DNA from: UBA4055 sp036721445
GTDB taxonomy: Bacteria > UBA4055
DNA length: 9,579 nt
Direction of reading: 5' to 3'
Assembly (NCBI GenBank): GCA_036721445.1
Contig: DAIMKZ010000090.1
Location: 1 to 9,579 of the forward strand
Within the stretch, counting starts at the first letter, position 1; the number at the start of each line of letters is the position of its first letter. Shown piece by piece: positions 1 through 6,862 of the stretch. Below the pieces are notes generated by a model. The model was given only the letters and a program-made list of their open reading frames with translations, did not search any database and was not told the origin of the DNA. A program made the position numbers and the translations under genes.

Positions 1-28
1 TGATCTTATGTCATCAAGTATCCGGGTT
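1..28 (-). repeat. Exact inverted copy of pheS bases 163-190
   Basis: The first 28 bases are the perfect reverse complement of 163-190, near the start of pheS. Identity ends at base 29 (C here; a G-to-A mismatch at 162). It replaces the anticodon arm and variable loop of the tRNA-Gly that should stand here. The two sequences share CGGGTT at the junction. This is most simply an inverted chimera at the edge of a contig, not a biological repeat. Confidence 0.85.
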
Positions 29-46
29 CGACCCCCGTTTCCCGCT
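23..46 (+). tRNA. tRNA-Gly, 3' part only (T arm and acceptor 3' strand)
   Basis: Only the T arm and the 3' acceptor strand are present. The T loop is TTCGACC (27-33), followed by the 3' T-stem strand CCCGT (34-38), the acceptor strand TTCCCGC (39-45) and discriminator T46. The acceptor strand implies a 5' partner GCGGGAA, and this with U73 is typical of bacterial tRNA-Gly. CCA is not encoded. The expected 5' T-stem strand is ACGGG, but the sequence reads CCGGG, so C22 would face T38 as a mismatch. That is where the inverted pheS copy (1-28) takes over, so the real tRNA sequence probably begins at about base 23. The anticodon cannot be read because the upstream bases are not tRNA. A run of six T follows (48-53). 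Confidence 0.75.
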
Positions 47-69
47 CTTTTTTATTTACGACATATTTA

Positions 70-98
70 TTGACTTTTTCACTTTAAAAATTTATTTT
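70..98 (+). promoter_or_regulatory. Candidate sigma70-type promoter for pheS
   Basis: TTGACT (70-75, 5 of 6 matches to the -35 consensus) is followed after 17 bases by TATTTT (93-98, 4 of 6 to the -10 consensus). It lies in an AT-rich stretch between the tRNA and pheS and would give a leader of about 35 bases. No T-box or Phe-rich leader peptide is visible in this short leader, so phenylalanine-responsive attenuation is not supported. The call rests on motif match and position only. Confidence 0.45.
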
Positions 99-139
99 TA
101 GCATCTGATTAATAATGACGGAGTTGAAATAAAATATTT

Positions 140-1138
140 ATGAACGATCTCACTGAATTAAAAACCCGGATACTTGATGACATAAGATCAGCTTCAGACT
201 ATGCGGAAACGGAAGAAAAAAGGATAAAATATCTCTCGAAGAAAGGCGAGATAACCCTGCTGTTCGGAAGAATAAAAGACATAGAACCGGAGAACAGAAA
301 AGAGTTCGGTCAGTTCATTAACGAACTCAGGGATGAAGCTTTCGATATCATCAATTCTCATAAAGAGAAATATTCCGAGACTTCCGCTGAAGACATTGAT
401 CTCACTCTGCCGGGCAAAATGCCTGAATCAGGAACATATCACCCTCTCAATCTTGTCAGGGACGAACTTAAGAAGATATTCCGCAAGATGGGTTTTTCTG
501 TCGCCACAGGACCGGAAGTGGAAACAGAATATTATATTTTCGACGCGCTCAATATGCCTACATGGCATCCGGCTAGAAAAGTAACAGATTCTCTTTATGT
601 TGAAAAAGACAAACTTTTGCGCACAGAGACATCATCCGTGCAGATAAGAACTATGGAAAAAGGCAAGCCTCCTTTCAGGATAATATCGCCCGGAAGAGTA
701 TACAGGAACGAAAAAGAGAACGCTACCCATCTGGCTATGTTCAGCCAGTGCGAAGGTTTGTATGTGAACAGAGGTGTTTCGTTCGCCGAGCTGAAAGGAA
801 CGCTTAAGGAGTTCTTCAAAGCTTTATACGGAAAAGATACCGTTGTAAGATTCAGACCACATTATTTCCCGTTCACGGAACCTTCTGCTGAAGTTGACGT
901 GAGCTGCTTCAAATGCAAAGGCGAAGGCTGCTCCTTGTGCAAGAACAGCGGATGGCTTGAGCTGGGAGGATGCGGAATGGTACACCCTAAAGTTCTTGAG
1001 AACGTCGGGATAAACAGCGAAGAATTTACCGGATTCGCTTTCGGGCTTGGTATCGAAAGGCTCGCTATGCTGAAATACGGCGTGAACGACATAAGGGATT
1101 TCACAGAGAACGACCTGAGATTCCTTGAACAATTTTAA
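140..1138 (+). CDS. pheS: Phenylalanyl-tRNA synthetase alpha subunit
   Basis: This is the catalytic subunit of the alpha2-beta2 enzyme that charges tRNA-Phe in the cytosol. At 332 residues it is the usual length. An N-terminal helical region (about 1-85) resembles the tRNA-binding coiled coil, with the conserved stretch KYLSKKGEIT. The class II catalytic core follows: motif 1 region GFSVATGPEVE, motif 2 region with FRIISPGRVYRNE, FPFTEPSAEVDV, and motif 3 GFAFGLGIERLAML near the C-terminus. Between them is a cysteine knuckle, C256-x2-C259-x4-C264-x2-C267, a likely zinc site found in a subset of bacterial PheS and absent from the E. coli enzyme. The start matches the family N-terminus. The only purine-rich Shine-Dalgarno-like run, GGAG at 120-123, is 16 bases from the ATG, so ribosome binding looks weak. 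The stop is followed by a 21-base gap to pheT. Confidence 0.97.
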   Translation: MNDLTELKTRILDDIRSASDYAETEEKRIKYLSKKGEITLLFGRIKDIEPENRKEFGQFINELRDEAFDIINSHKEKYSETSAEDIDLTLPGKMPESGTYHPLNLVRDELKKIFRKMGFSVATGPEVETEYYIFDALNMPTWHPARKVTDSLYVEKDKLLRTETSSVQIRTMEKGKPPFRIISPGRVYRNEKENATHLAMFSQCEGLYVNRGVSFAELKGTLKEFFKALYGKDTVVRFRPHYFPFTEPSAEVDVSCFKCKGEGCSLCKNSGWLELGGCGMVHPKVLENVGINSEEFTGFAFGLGIERLAMLKYGVNDIRDFTENDLRFLEQF

Positions 1139-1159
1139 TTATAACGGATTTAAAACAAA

Positions 1160-3547
1160 ATGAATATATCGGCAAAATGGCTTAAAGATTATGTTGATTT
1201 CGAGATAAACGCAAATAATATTGACGATATCGTACACAGGCTCGCGATACTGGGATTCGAGTGCGAAAGCGTTGAGCATATAAAAAGAGATTACGAGAAT
1301 TTCTGCGTCGGTAAAGTACTGGAATGCGTAAAGCATCCGAACGCCGACAAGCTTAGCCTGTGCAAGGTTGATGTCGGGACGGAGGTGCTGCCGATCGTGT
1401 GCGGAGCTCCGAACGTTGCCGCAGGTCAGACCGTTCCGGTCGCGACAGAAGGAGCGAAGGTCGGGGACTTCGTGATAAAGAGAACGAAGCTCCGCGGAGA
1501 AGAGTCCGCCGGCATGATCTGCGCCGAGGACGAACTCGGTCTTTCGGACGATCACGGCGGGATCATGGTGCTGGACGAAAAATATGCTGCCGGAACGCCT
1601 TTGAAGGAACTGTTCGGCTACGAGGACTATGTTCTCGAGCTGGAGGTGACTTCGAACAGGGCCGACGCGCTGGGCTACACCGGCTTCGCGAGAGAGTTCG
1701 CGTTCATGACAGGTTCGCAGCTTAAAATACCGGAAGTGAAGGCGGAAGAGTCTTCCGAACTGACTTCTGACAATATAAAAATTGATATTCTGGCGCCGGA
1801 CGCCTGCCCCAGATACTGCGGAAGGGTGATAAAGAACGTTCAGGTAAAAGAATCACCTGACTGGCTGAAAGAAAAACTTCTGGCCGTAGGTCTCAGACCT
1901 ATCAACAATGTAGTTGACATAACAAATTTTGTTATGCTTGAGACTGGTCACCCGCTGCATGCTTTTGACCTTAAGGACATCTCGGGCGGTAAGATCATCG
2001 TACGCAAGGCTGTGAACGGCGAGAAGTTCGTTACACTGGACGGAAAAGAACTCGAGCTGAACGATAGAATACTGATGATCTGTGATGCGGAGAAACCCGC
2101 AGCGCTCGCCGGTGTTATGGGAGGGCTCAACAGCGGCGTAACGAAAGACACTGCGGACATCCTTCTCGAAGTTGCCTACTTTAACCTGGCCGACATCAGG
2201 GAGACCGTTAAGTTCACCAACATTCACACCGACTCGTCAAAGCGCTTCGAGAGAGGCGTCGATCCGAACGATTCGGAGCATGTCATAAACAGAACCGCCG
2301 CACTGATAAAAGAACTTGCTGGAGGAGACATCCTTAACGGGATCGCTGACAATTATCCCTCGAAGATCGCGTGCAAAAAGATCGAACTCAGGATTTCCAG
2401 AACTGAAAAAGTCCTCGGATTTAAAATCGACGCCCCGTTTATCGTTTCTTCTTTCAATAAGATAGAGTTAGCAGCTGAAGTAAAAAACGCCGATACTCTT
2501 TCCGTCACAGTCCCCACTTTCAGGCCGGACATAACAAGAGAGATCGACCTGATCGAGGAGGCGGTAAGGTTGTACGGATATGATAAGATCCCTGAACTGA
2601 ATATATCTTCGATCGGACTGGAAAGTAATGAAGACCCAGATGAGGATCTTATTGATTCGGTAAGAGAAAAGCTGAGAAACCTCGGCCTTGTCGAAACATT
2701 CAGCAAAAGCATGGTCGACGGTAAATACTGCACGCCCTTTGTAAAAGAACCGGTTAAGATCGAACACCCTCTGAACGAGGAGATGAATCATCTAAGGAAC
2801 TCGCTTCTTCTGCCGCTACTTCTGACAGCTGATAAGAACATCAGAAGAAAGAACTCGAAGATCAGCATTTTCGAGACAGGAAGAATATTCTACTACGATA
2901 GAGGTAATATATGCGAGAAAGATTCCGCCGCGGTACTTCTGACGGGTGTAAAGTCGGTTCAGACATGGCATACTCCCGAAACGCTGTACGATTTCTACGA
3001 CATAAAAGGTATTGCGACCCGGCTGCTGAATGACCTGAATGTCCGTTCATTCGAATTCTCAAATAAGAACATTCCCGCATATTTCGATGCAAGTCAGGCT
3101 TTGAACATCATCGCAGGAGGAGAAACAAGAGGTACTTTCGGTCTCATATCGAAAGAAACGGCAGCTGTTTTCGAGATCAGGCAGCCTGTTTTCTGTTTCG
3201 AAGCCTCATTTGAACAGATAAAAGCTATGCTGTATTCATCAAGTTCGGTGCTGAGGGAACTTTCAAAATACCCTAAAGTAATAAAAGATATATCTGTTCT
3301 TATGCCTGTTTCAGACAGCGCGGATAAAGTAAAAGAGCAGATAATAAAGATATCGGGAAATATTCTGGAAGATGTGTACGTCGCCGACATATACAAAGGA
3401 GAACAGGTGGGCAGCGGAAAGAAATCATACACTTTCAGAATGTCTTTCCAGTCTTATGAAAAAACACTGAGCGACAAAGACATAGAAAAGCTTCTCAATA
3501 AGATAATTAACGGTCTGAAAAATGACCTTCAACTTGAAATAAGATAG
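1160..3547 (+). CDS. pheT: Phenylalanyl-tRNA synthetase beta subunit
   Basis: This is the second subunit of PheRS, which carries tRNA recognition and editing. At 795 residues it is full length for the bacterial form. The start MNISAKWLKDYVD is the family signature. Domains in order: OB-fold EMAP-type tRNA-binding domain (about 41-150); B3/B4 editing domain (about 216-380, with RYCGRVI, INNVVDITNFVMLETGHPLHAFD and GVMGG); B5 (about 400-475, with FRPDITREIDLIEEAVRLYGYDKIP); catalytic-like core with HPLNEEMNHLRNSLLLPLL and FETGRIFY; and a C-terminal FDX-ACB anticodon-binding domain (about 702-795, SKYPKVIKDISVLMP). It has no strong Shine-Dalgarno sequence (only GGA near 1145), so it is probably translated with pheS. 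Bases of roughly 1380-1700 are clearly richer in GC than the rest of the gene. Confidence 0.97.
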   Translation: MNISAKWLKDYVDFEINANNIDDIVHRLAILGFECESVEHIKRDYENFCVGKVLECVKHPNADKLSLCKVDVGTEVLPIVCGAPNVAAGQTVPVATEGAKVGDFVIKRTKLRGEESAGMICAEDELGLSDDHGGIMVLDEKYAAGTPLKELFGYEDYVLELEVTSNRADALGYTGFAREFAFMTGSQLKIPEVKAEESSELTSDNIKIDILAPDACPRYCGRVIKNVQVKESPDWLKEKLLAVGLRPINNVVDITNFVMLETGHPLHAFDLKDISGGKIIVRKAVNGEKFVTLDGKELELNDRILMICDAEKPAALAGVMGGLNSGVTKDTADILLEVAYFNLADIRETVKFTNIHTDSSKRFERGVDPNDSEHVINRTAALIKELAGGDILNGIADNYPSKIACKKIELRISRTEKVLGFKIDAPFIVSSFNKIELAAEVKNADTLSVTVPTFRPDITREIDLIEEAVRLYGYDKIPELNISSIGLESNEDPDEDLIDSVREKLRNLGLVETFSKSMVDGKYCTPFVKEPVKIEHPLNEEMNHLRNSLLLPLLLTADKNIRRKNSKISIFETGRIFYYDRGNICEKDSAAVLLTGVKSVQTWHTPETLYDFYDIKGIATRLLNDLNVRSFEFSNKNIPAYFDASQALNIIAGGETRGTFGLISKETAAVFEIRQPVFCFEASFEQIKAMLYSSSSVLRELSKYPKVIKDISVLMPVSDSADKVKEQIIKISGNILEDVYVADIYKGEQVGSGKKSYTFRMSFQSYEKTLSDKDIEKLLNKIINGLKNDLQLEIR

Positions 3548-3550
3548 AGG
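3547..3550 (+). promoter_or_regulatory. Ribosome binding site that decides the start of the coiled-coil gene
   Basis: GAGG abuts an ATG at 3551 and lies 9 bases before a second in-frame ATG at 3560. Only the second spacing is workable for Shine-Dalgarno pairing, so 3560 is preferred. The site overlaps the last base of the pheT stop codon. Confidence 0.6.
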
Positions 3551-3559
3551 ATGCGCCTT

Positions 3560-3937
3560 ATGGATTATAATGACATTAAGGAAAAGATCACCCTTGCCGC
3601 AAAAAAGATCAAACAGCTCCAGGGGGAACTCAAAGAAAAAGACTCGAAAATAGACGATCTTAAAGACGAGATCTCCATTCTCAGGAAAGAGAATAAAGAA
3701 ATTCTTGAGGATAACGAAAAGATCAAAAAAGAGAACGAGAAGCTGTCGAAAGATAATCAGAAAGTAGTAAGCGAGATAGAGGACAAACTCGCGGAACTGG
3801 ACGCTTTGTTCGCAGATGACGAACCTGAAGAAAAACCGAAAAACGCAAAAAAAGAGGAAAAAAAGGAAGAGAAGAAAAAGCCCGAAGAGAACACAGATGT
3901 TGAATCTGAGCTTGAAGAGCTGAATAAACTTCTGTAA
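3560..3937 (+). CDS. ZapB-like coiled-coil protein, probable cell-division factor
   Basis: This is a 125-residue soluble protein from the preferred start (128 if 3551 is used). Residues 1 to about 80 are one continuous heptad-rich coiled coil (IKEKITLAAKKIKQLQGEL, then repeated L/I spacing up to KLAELDALF), much like the short ZapB coiled coil that bridges ZapA-decorated FtsZ rings to other division proteins. A highly charged low-complexity Lys/Glu tail (about 85-113) and a short hydrophobic end LEELNKLL follow; E. coli ZapB is shorter and has no such tail. It sits 12 bases after pheT and 9 bases before zapA, which supports a role with ZapA. The family call is inference from shape and neighbourhood, since coiled coils are hard to assign by eye. 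A basic leucine-zipper-like structural protein of other function is possible. Confidence 0.6.
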   Translation: MDYNDIKEKITLAAKKIKQLQGELKEKDSKIDDLKDEISILRKENKEILEDNEKIKKENEKLSKDNQKVVSEIEDKLAELDALFADDEPEEKPKNAKKEEKKEEKKKPEENTDVESELEELNKLL

Positions 3938-3946
3938 AATCCGTAT

Positions 3947-4210
3947 ATGACATCGTCGTTCAAAGTAAATATTCTCGGCGAGGAATTTTCCGTCAGAGTA
4001 AACACCGATCAAGATGATTACACAAAAGATGTAGTGAATCATGTGATCGAAAAGATGGAGGAGGTCAAGAACGCTACTAATGAAAATTCGACAAAAAGAA
4101 TAGCGGTTCTCGCGGCCCTCAACATTACTGCGGAATTTCTGAAACGCGACCGTTCATACAGAGACAATTTAAAAGATATAGAGAAGATCCTCGGCGATAT
4201 AGGACTCTGA
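3947..4210 (+). CDS. zapA: Cell division protein ZapA
   Basis: ZapA is a small cytosolic protein that binds FtsZ and promotes bundling of its filaments at the division site. The 87-residue length fits the family. The N-terminal beta-rich part has the signature KVNILGEEFSVRVN, followed by DYTKDVVNHVIEKMEEVK and the long helix containing RIAVLAALNITAEFLK, which forms the dimer/tetramer coiled coil. The only in-frame ATG upstream of the conserved region is used. No Shine-Dalgarno sequence is visible in the 9 bases between the preceding stop and this ATG, which suggests coupling to the upstream gene. It lies directly upstream of the 6S RNA, the same zapA-ssrS arrangement known in gamma-proteobacteria. 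Confidence 0.9.
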   Translation: MTSSFKVNILGEEFSVRVNTDQDDYTKDVVNHVIEKMEEVKNATNENSTKRIAVLAALNITAEFLKRDRSYRDNLKDIEKILGDIGL

Positions 4211-4223
4211 TGAATTAATCCGT

Positions 4224-4404
4224 TCCGGCTCATTAATGTAGTAGTACCAAAAATAAAAATAAGGGTTTCGTAGATGATATACTGTAACATAATGCCTCCT
4301 CCGATGAAAAACTCGGCCCTTTTCAGGGTAGTGGACTATGAAAATACGGTTGAAGCGATCCCCAACTTACCAAGGTAAGATGCTTCTACTTTAACTGAGC
4401 CGGA
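4224..4404 (+). ncRNA. ssrS: 6S RNA (sigma70-RNA polymerase inhibitor)
   Basis: 6S RNA mimics an open promoter, sequesters the housekeeping RNA polymerase holoenzyme and releases it by templating short product RNAs. The RNA here is about 181 bases, the usual size. The ends form a closing stem: 4224-4232 pairs with 4396-4404 (TCCGGCTCA/TGAGCCGGA); TTAA 4233-4236 pairs with 4391-4394 after a bulged C4395; and GTAG 4238-4241 pairs with CTAC 4386-4389 across a T-T mismatch, 17 bp in all. On the 3' side of the central open region is the small hairpin CTTAC-CAAG-GTAAG (4366-4379), flanked by AAGC/GCTT; E. coli 6S RNA has a comparable CCAAGG-containing hairpin there. The apical arm includes ACTGTA/TACGGT (4281-4286/4345-4350), CATA/TATG, and two small hairpins (4301-4316 and 4317-4328). 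No convincing own promoter was seen; processing from the zapA transcript is possible. Ends are approximate. Confidence 0.82.
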
Positions 4405-4451
4405 CATTTATTTACTTTCATACGACATCAAGATCATATTTAATATAAATC

Positions 4452-4457
4452 AAGGAG
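4452..4457 (+). promoter_or_regulatory. Strong ribosome binding site of rny
   Basis: AAGGAG lies 7 bases before the rny ATG at 4465, a near-ideal Shine-Dalgarno site. The AT-rich 60 bases between the 6S RNA and this site contain only a poor promoter match (TTTACT 4411-4416, CATATT 4435-4440, 18-base spacer). Confidence 0.75.
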
Positions 4458-4464
4458 TATTTAA

Positions 4465-6039
4465 ATGACACCGTACATCTATTTGCTGATATCCCTCCCG
4501 GTCGGGATCCTGACCGGAGTTCTATTTTTTAAATGGAGAACTGAAAGCAAGATAGGAAGAGCGAAGAACCACGCGGAACAGATAAGGTCGGAAGCAAGAA
4601 AGGAAGCTGAAGTAATTTTAAAGGACGCGCAGGCTAACGTTCTGAAAGAAGAGATCAAACTCAAAGATCAGTTATCGAAGGAAAAGGACAAGTTCGAAGA
4701 TGAGATAAGAAAAAAAGAGAACGAGATACACAAGGAACAGCTTCAGCTCAAAGACAAGGAAAATTCCATCAAGCAGCAGATGGATGAAATGCAGAAAAAG
4801 GAAAAGGAGCTCAAGAGCAAGGAACAGTCCGTAGAGGACAGAAAAAGACACCTCGAGACTAAAATGGAGGAAGTCGACCAGAAGCACAAGGAAGCTCTTG
4901 AAAAGCTTCAGAAGATATCCGGACTAACCAAAGAAGAAGTGATCGAAGAGCTTAAAAGCCAGCTGATAAGCGATGCTAAGAACAGCGTAGCCAAGATCGT
5001 TAAGGACATTAAGGATCAGGCAAGGGACACCGCGGATAAGGAAGCTAAGAACATTATCGTCAATGCGATACAGAGAACAGCCGCCGACCACAGCGCCGAC
5101 ACAACGCTCTCAGTCATCAACCTTCCCAACGACGATATAAAAGGAAGGATCATCGGCAGAGAGGGAAGGAACATCAGGTCTTTCGAGCAGGCGACCGGTA
5201 TCGAAGTGATCGTTGACGACACGCCGGGTGCGGTAGTTCTTTCAGGCTTCGATCCGTACAGAAGAGCCATAGCAAAGAACGCGCTTGAAAGGCTTATTCA
5301 GGACGGAAGGGTCCACCCGGGCAAGATAGAAGAGATAGTTGAAAAATCAAAGAAAGAGCTTGAAAAAGAGATCAAAGAGCTTGGAGAGAATACATGCATG
5401 GACCTGTCGATTCACAACCTTCATCCCGAACTGATCAAGCTTATAGGAAGGCTGAATTACAGGACCAGCTACGGCCAGAACGTTCTTCTGCATTCCATTG
5501 AGTGCGCTAAGCTCTGCGGGCTCATGGCTGCGGAACTGGACTATGACGTGAAGCTCGCTGTCAGGGCGGGGCTTCTTCATGACATAGGAAAGGCTATCGA
5601 CCAGTACCAGGAAGGAACTCATGTTGAGCTTGGTATCGAACTGGCAAAAAAATATAAGGAACACAAGATAATAATAAACGCCATTGCAGCTCACCATGAG
5701 GACGCTCCGATAATGCACCCGATCGCCGCTCTGGTCATGGCCGCAGACGCGATCTCGTCATCGCGTCCCGGCGCAAGAAGGGAGACGCTGGGCAACTACC
5801 TGCAGCGCCTTGAAAAACTCGAAGCGGTAGCCATGGGTTACGACGGCGTGACCAAGTCATACGCAATACAGGCCGGCAGAGAGATCAGGGTTCTTGTCGA
5901 GAACGAGCAGGTGGACGACGCCAGAGCCGACATGCTCGCAGGCGACATAGCTGAACAGATTCAGAACGAAATGAAATATCCCGGCCATATAAAAGTGACC
6001 GTAATAAGGGAATACAGAGCAAGCAGTATAGCAAAATAA
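4465..6039 (+). CDS. rny: Ribonuclease Y
   Basis: RNase Y is a membrane-anchored endoribonuclease that starts mRNA decay and processes polycistronic transcripts on the inner face of the membrane. The 524-residue length is typical. One N-terminal transmembrane segment (about 4-22, YIYLLISLPVGILTGVLFF) is followed by a long Lys/Glu-rich coiled coil (about 30-170). A KH RNA-binding domain has the signature GRIIGREGRNIRSFE at about 227-241. The HD metal-dependent catalytic domain follows, with the HD pair H372-D373 in AGLLHDIGKA, then AAHHED and MAADAISSSRPGARRETLGNYLQRLEKLE. The C-terminus (EYRASSIAK) is the family ending. It begins 60 bases after the 6S RNA with a strong ribosome binding site and is followed after 7 bases by ymdB, its conserved partner gene in many bacteria. 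Confidence 0.97.
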   Translation: MTPYIYLLISLPVGILTGVLFFKWRTESKIGRAKNHAEQIRSEARKEAEVILKDAQANVLKEEIKLKDQLSKEKDKFEDEIRKKENEIHKEQLQLKDKENSIKQQMDEMQKKEKELKSKEQSVEDRKRHLETKMEEVDQKHKEALEKLQKISGLTKEEVIEELKSQLISDAKNSVAKIVKDIKDQARDTADKEAKNIIVNAIQRTAADHSADTTLSVINLPNDDIKGRIIGREGRNIRSFEQATGIEVIVDDTPGAVVLSGFDPYRRAIAKNALERLIQDGRVHPGKIEEIVEKSKKELEKEIKELGENTCMDLSIHNLHPELIKLIGRLNYRTSYGQNVLLHSIECAKLCGLMAAELDYDVKLAVRAGLLHDIGKAIDQYQEGTHVELGIELAKKYKEHKIIINAIAAHHEDAPIMHPIAALVMAADAISSSRPGARRETLGNYLQRLEKLEAVAMGYDGVTKSYAIQAGREIRVLVENEQVDDARADMLAGDIAEQIQNEMKYPGHIKVTVIREYRASSIAK

Positions 6040-6046
6040 GGATAAA

Positions 6047-6847
6047 ATGGAAACCAGGATACTTTTCATTGCCGACGTTGTCGGAGAACCGGGAATGAAC
6101 ATTCTCGAAAAAGCGATGCCGAAACTCCGTATGCAGTACAAACCGGACCTCGTGATCGTCAACGGCGAGAACACGAGGGCGGGCAAAGGCCTTTCCGAAG
6201 GGCTTGCGAAAAAATATACACAGCTCGGGATAAACGTGATAACAAGCGGGAACCACATCTGGGATTTCGCGCAGTTCCACAACACGCTTAACAATCCCGC
6301 CTACAATTTTATCATCCGGCCTATGAACTATCCGGAAGGGGTCCCCGGGCGCGGTTATTTTGTTGCGGAGGCATCCAACGGCGCAAAGATCTGCGTAATA
6401 AACCTTCAGGGCAGGACATTTATGGCTCCTATCGACTGCCCGTTCAGGAACATCAGGGAATTTATTTCGAAAATGAATTCTCAGGCAAAGATAACATTCA
6501 TTGACTTTCATGCGGAAGCGACGGCGGAAAAGATAGCCATGGGAAGATTTCTGGACGGATACGCCACGGCAGTCGTCGGTACTCACACTCATGTCCAGAC
6601 CGCCGATGAGGAGGTTTTGCCAAAGGGCACTGCGTACATTACTGATGCAGGAATGACCGGGCCTTTTGACGGAGTGATCGGCATGAAGACTGAGACGGCT
6701 CTGAACAGATTCAGGTTCCAGACCCCTTTTAAATATGAGTGCGCGGAAAATGACAGCAGGTTCAACGGAATACTAGTTACGGCCGATTCAGATACAGGCA
6801 AAGCGTTGTCTATAGAGAGGATCAGCTTTAAAGAGAACGAAATATAA
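6047..6847 (+). CDS. ymdB: YmdB-family metallophosphoesterase (2',3'-cyclic nucleotide 2'-phosphodiesterase)
   Basis: This is a cytosolic dinuclear-metal phosphodiesterase. The Bacillus subtilis member hydrolyses 2',3'-cyclic nucleotides, products of RNA breakdown, and affects biofilm and motility choices. The 266-residue length fits. All metal and catalytic positions are present: D10 (IADVVGEPG), E41-N42 (VNGENT), N69-H70 (TSGNHIWD), H155 (DFHAEATAEK) and H180/H182 (GTHTHVQTAD). The family block DAGMTGPFDGVIGM is also intact. The gene starts 7 bases after the rny stop, and AAGGA overlapping that stop (6038-6042) serves as its ribosome binding site. A substrate link to RNase Y is plausible, but activity on cyclic nucleotides is inferred from the family. 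Confidence 0.93.
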   Translation: METRILFIADVVGEPGMNILEKAMPKLRMQYKPDLVIVNGENTRAGKGLSEGLAKKYTQLGINVITSGNHIWDFAQFHNTLNNPAYNFIIRPMNYPEGVPGRGYFVAEASNGAKICVINLQGRTFMAPIDCPFRNIREFISKMNSQAKITFIDFHAEATAEKIAMGRFLDGYATAVVGTHTHVQTADEEVLPKGTAYITDAGMTGPFDGVIGMKTETALNRFRFQTPFKYECAENDSRFNGILVTADSDTGKALSIERISFKENEI

Positions 6848-6852
6848 TAAAC

Positions 6853-6858
6853 AGGAGG
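6853..6858 (+). promoter_or_regulatory. Ribosome binding site of the serpin gene
   Basis: AGGAGG is the strongest Shine-Dalgarno match in the window, 4 bases before the ATG at 6863 (GGAGGT if shifted by one). The 15-base gap after ymdB leaves no room for a terminator and promoter, so transcription probably reads through. Confidence 0.75.
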
Positions 6859-6862
6859 TATT

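Noticed and set aside
54..139. T-box or attenuator leader before pheS
   Set aside because: Only about 86 AT-rich bases are available, with no stem-loop plus T-run and no Phe-rich short frame.
1399..1725. 108-codon + strand frame within pheT, rich in Arg and Gly
   Set aside because: It is a frame shadow of the GC-rich part of pheT; its Arg-rich composition is what GC-rich out-of-frame reading gives.
3425..4042. 205-codon open frame on the - strand, very rich in Phe, Leu and Ile
   Set aside because: It is the complement of the Lys/Glu-rich coiled-coil gene, which produces Phe/Leu/Ser codons on the other strand. It overlaps two better genes and has no family signature.
4191..4223. Promoter for the 6S RNA (TATAGG at 4198-4203 or ATGAAT at 4210-4215)
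   Set aside because: Neither hexamer has a -35 partner at an acceptable distance, so no promoter could be supported by eye.
5885..6592. 235-codon open frame on the - strand over rny and ymdB
   Set aside because: It is antisense to two clearly conserved genes in a compact + strand run and shows no recognisable domain.
6843..6848. Perfect TATAAT upstream of the serpin gene
   Set aside because: It spans the ymdB stop codon, has no -35 match 16-18 bases upstream, and would start transcription inside the serpin ribosome binding site.
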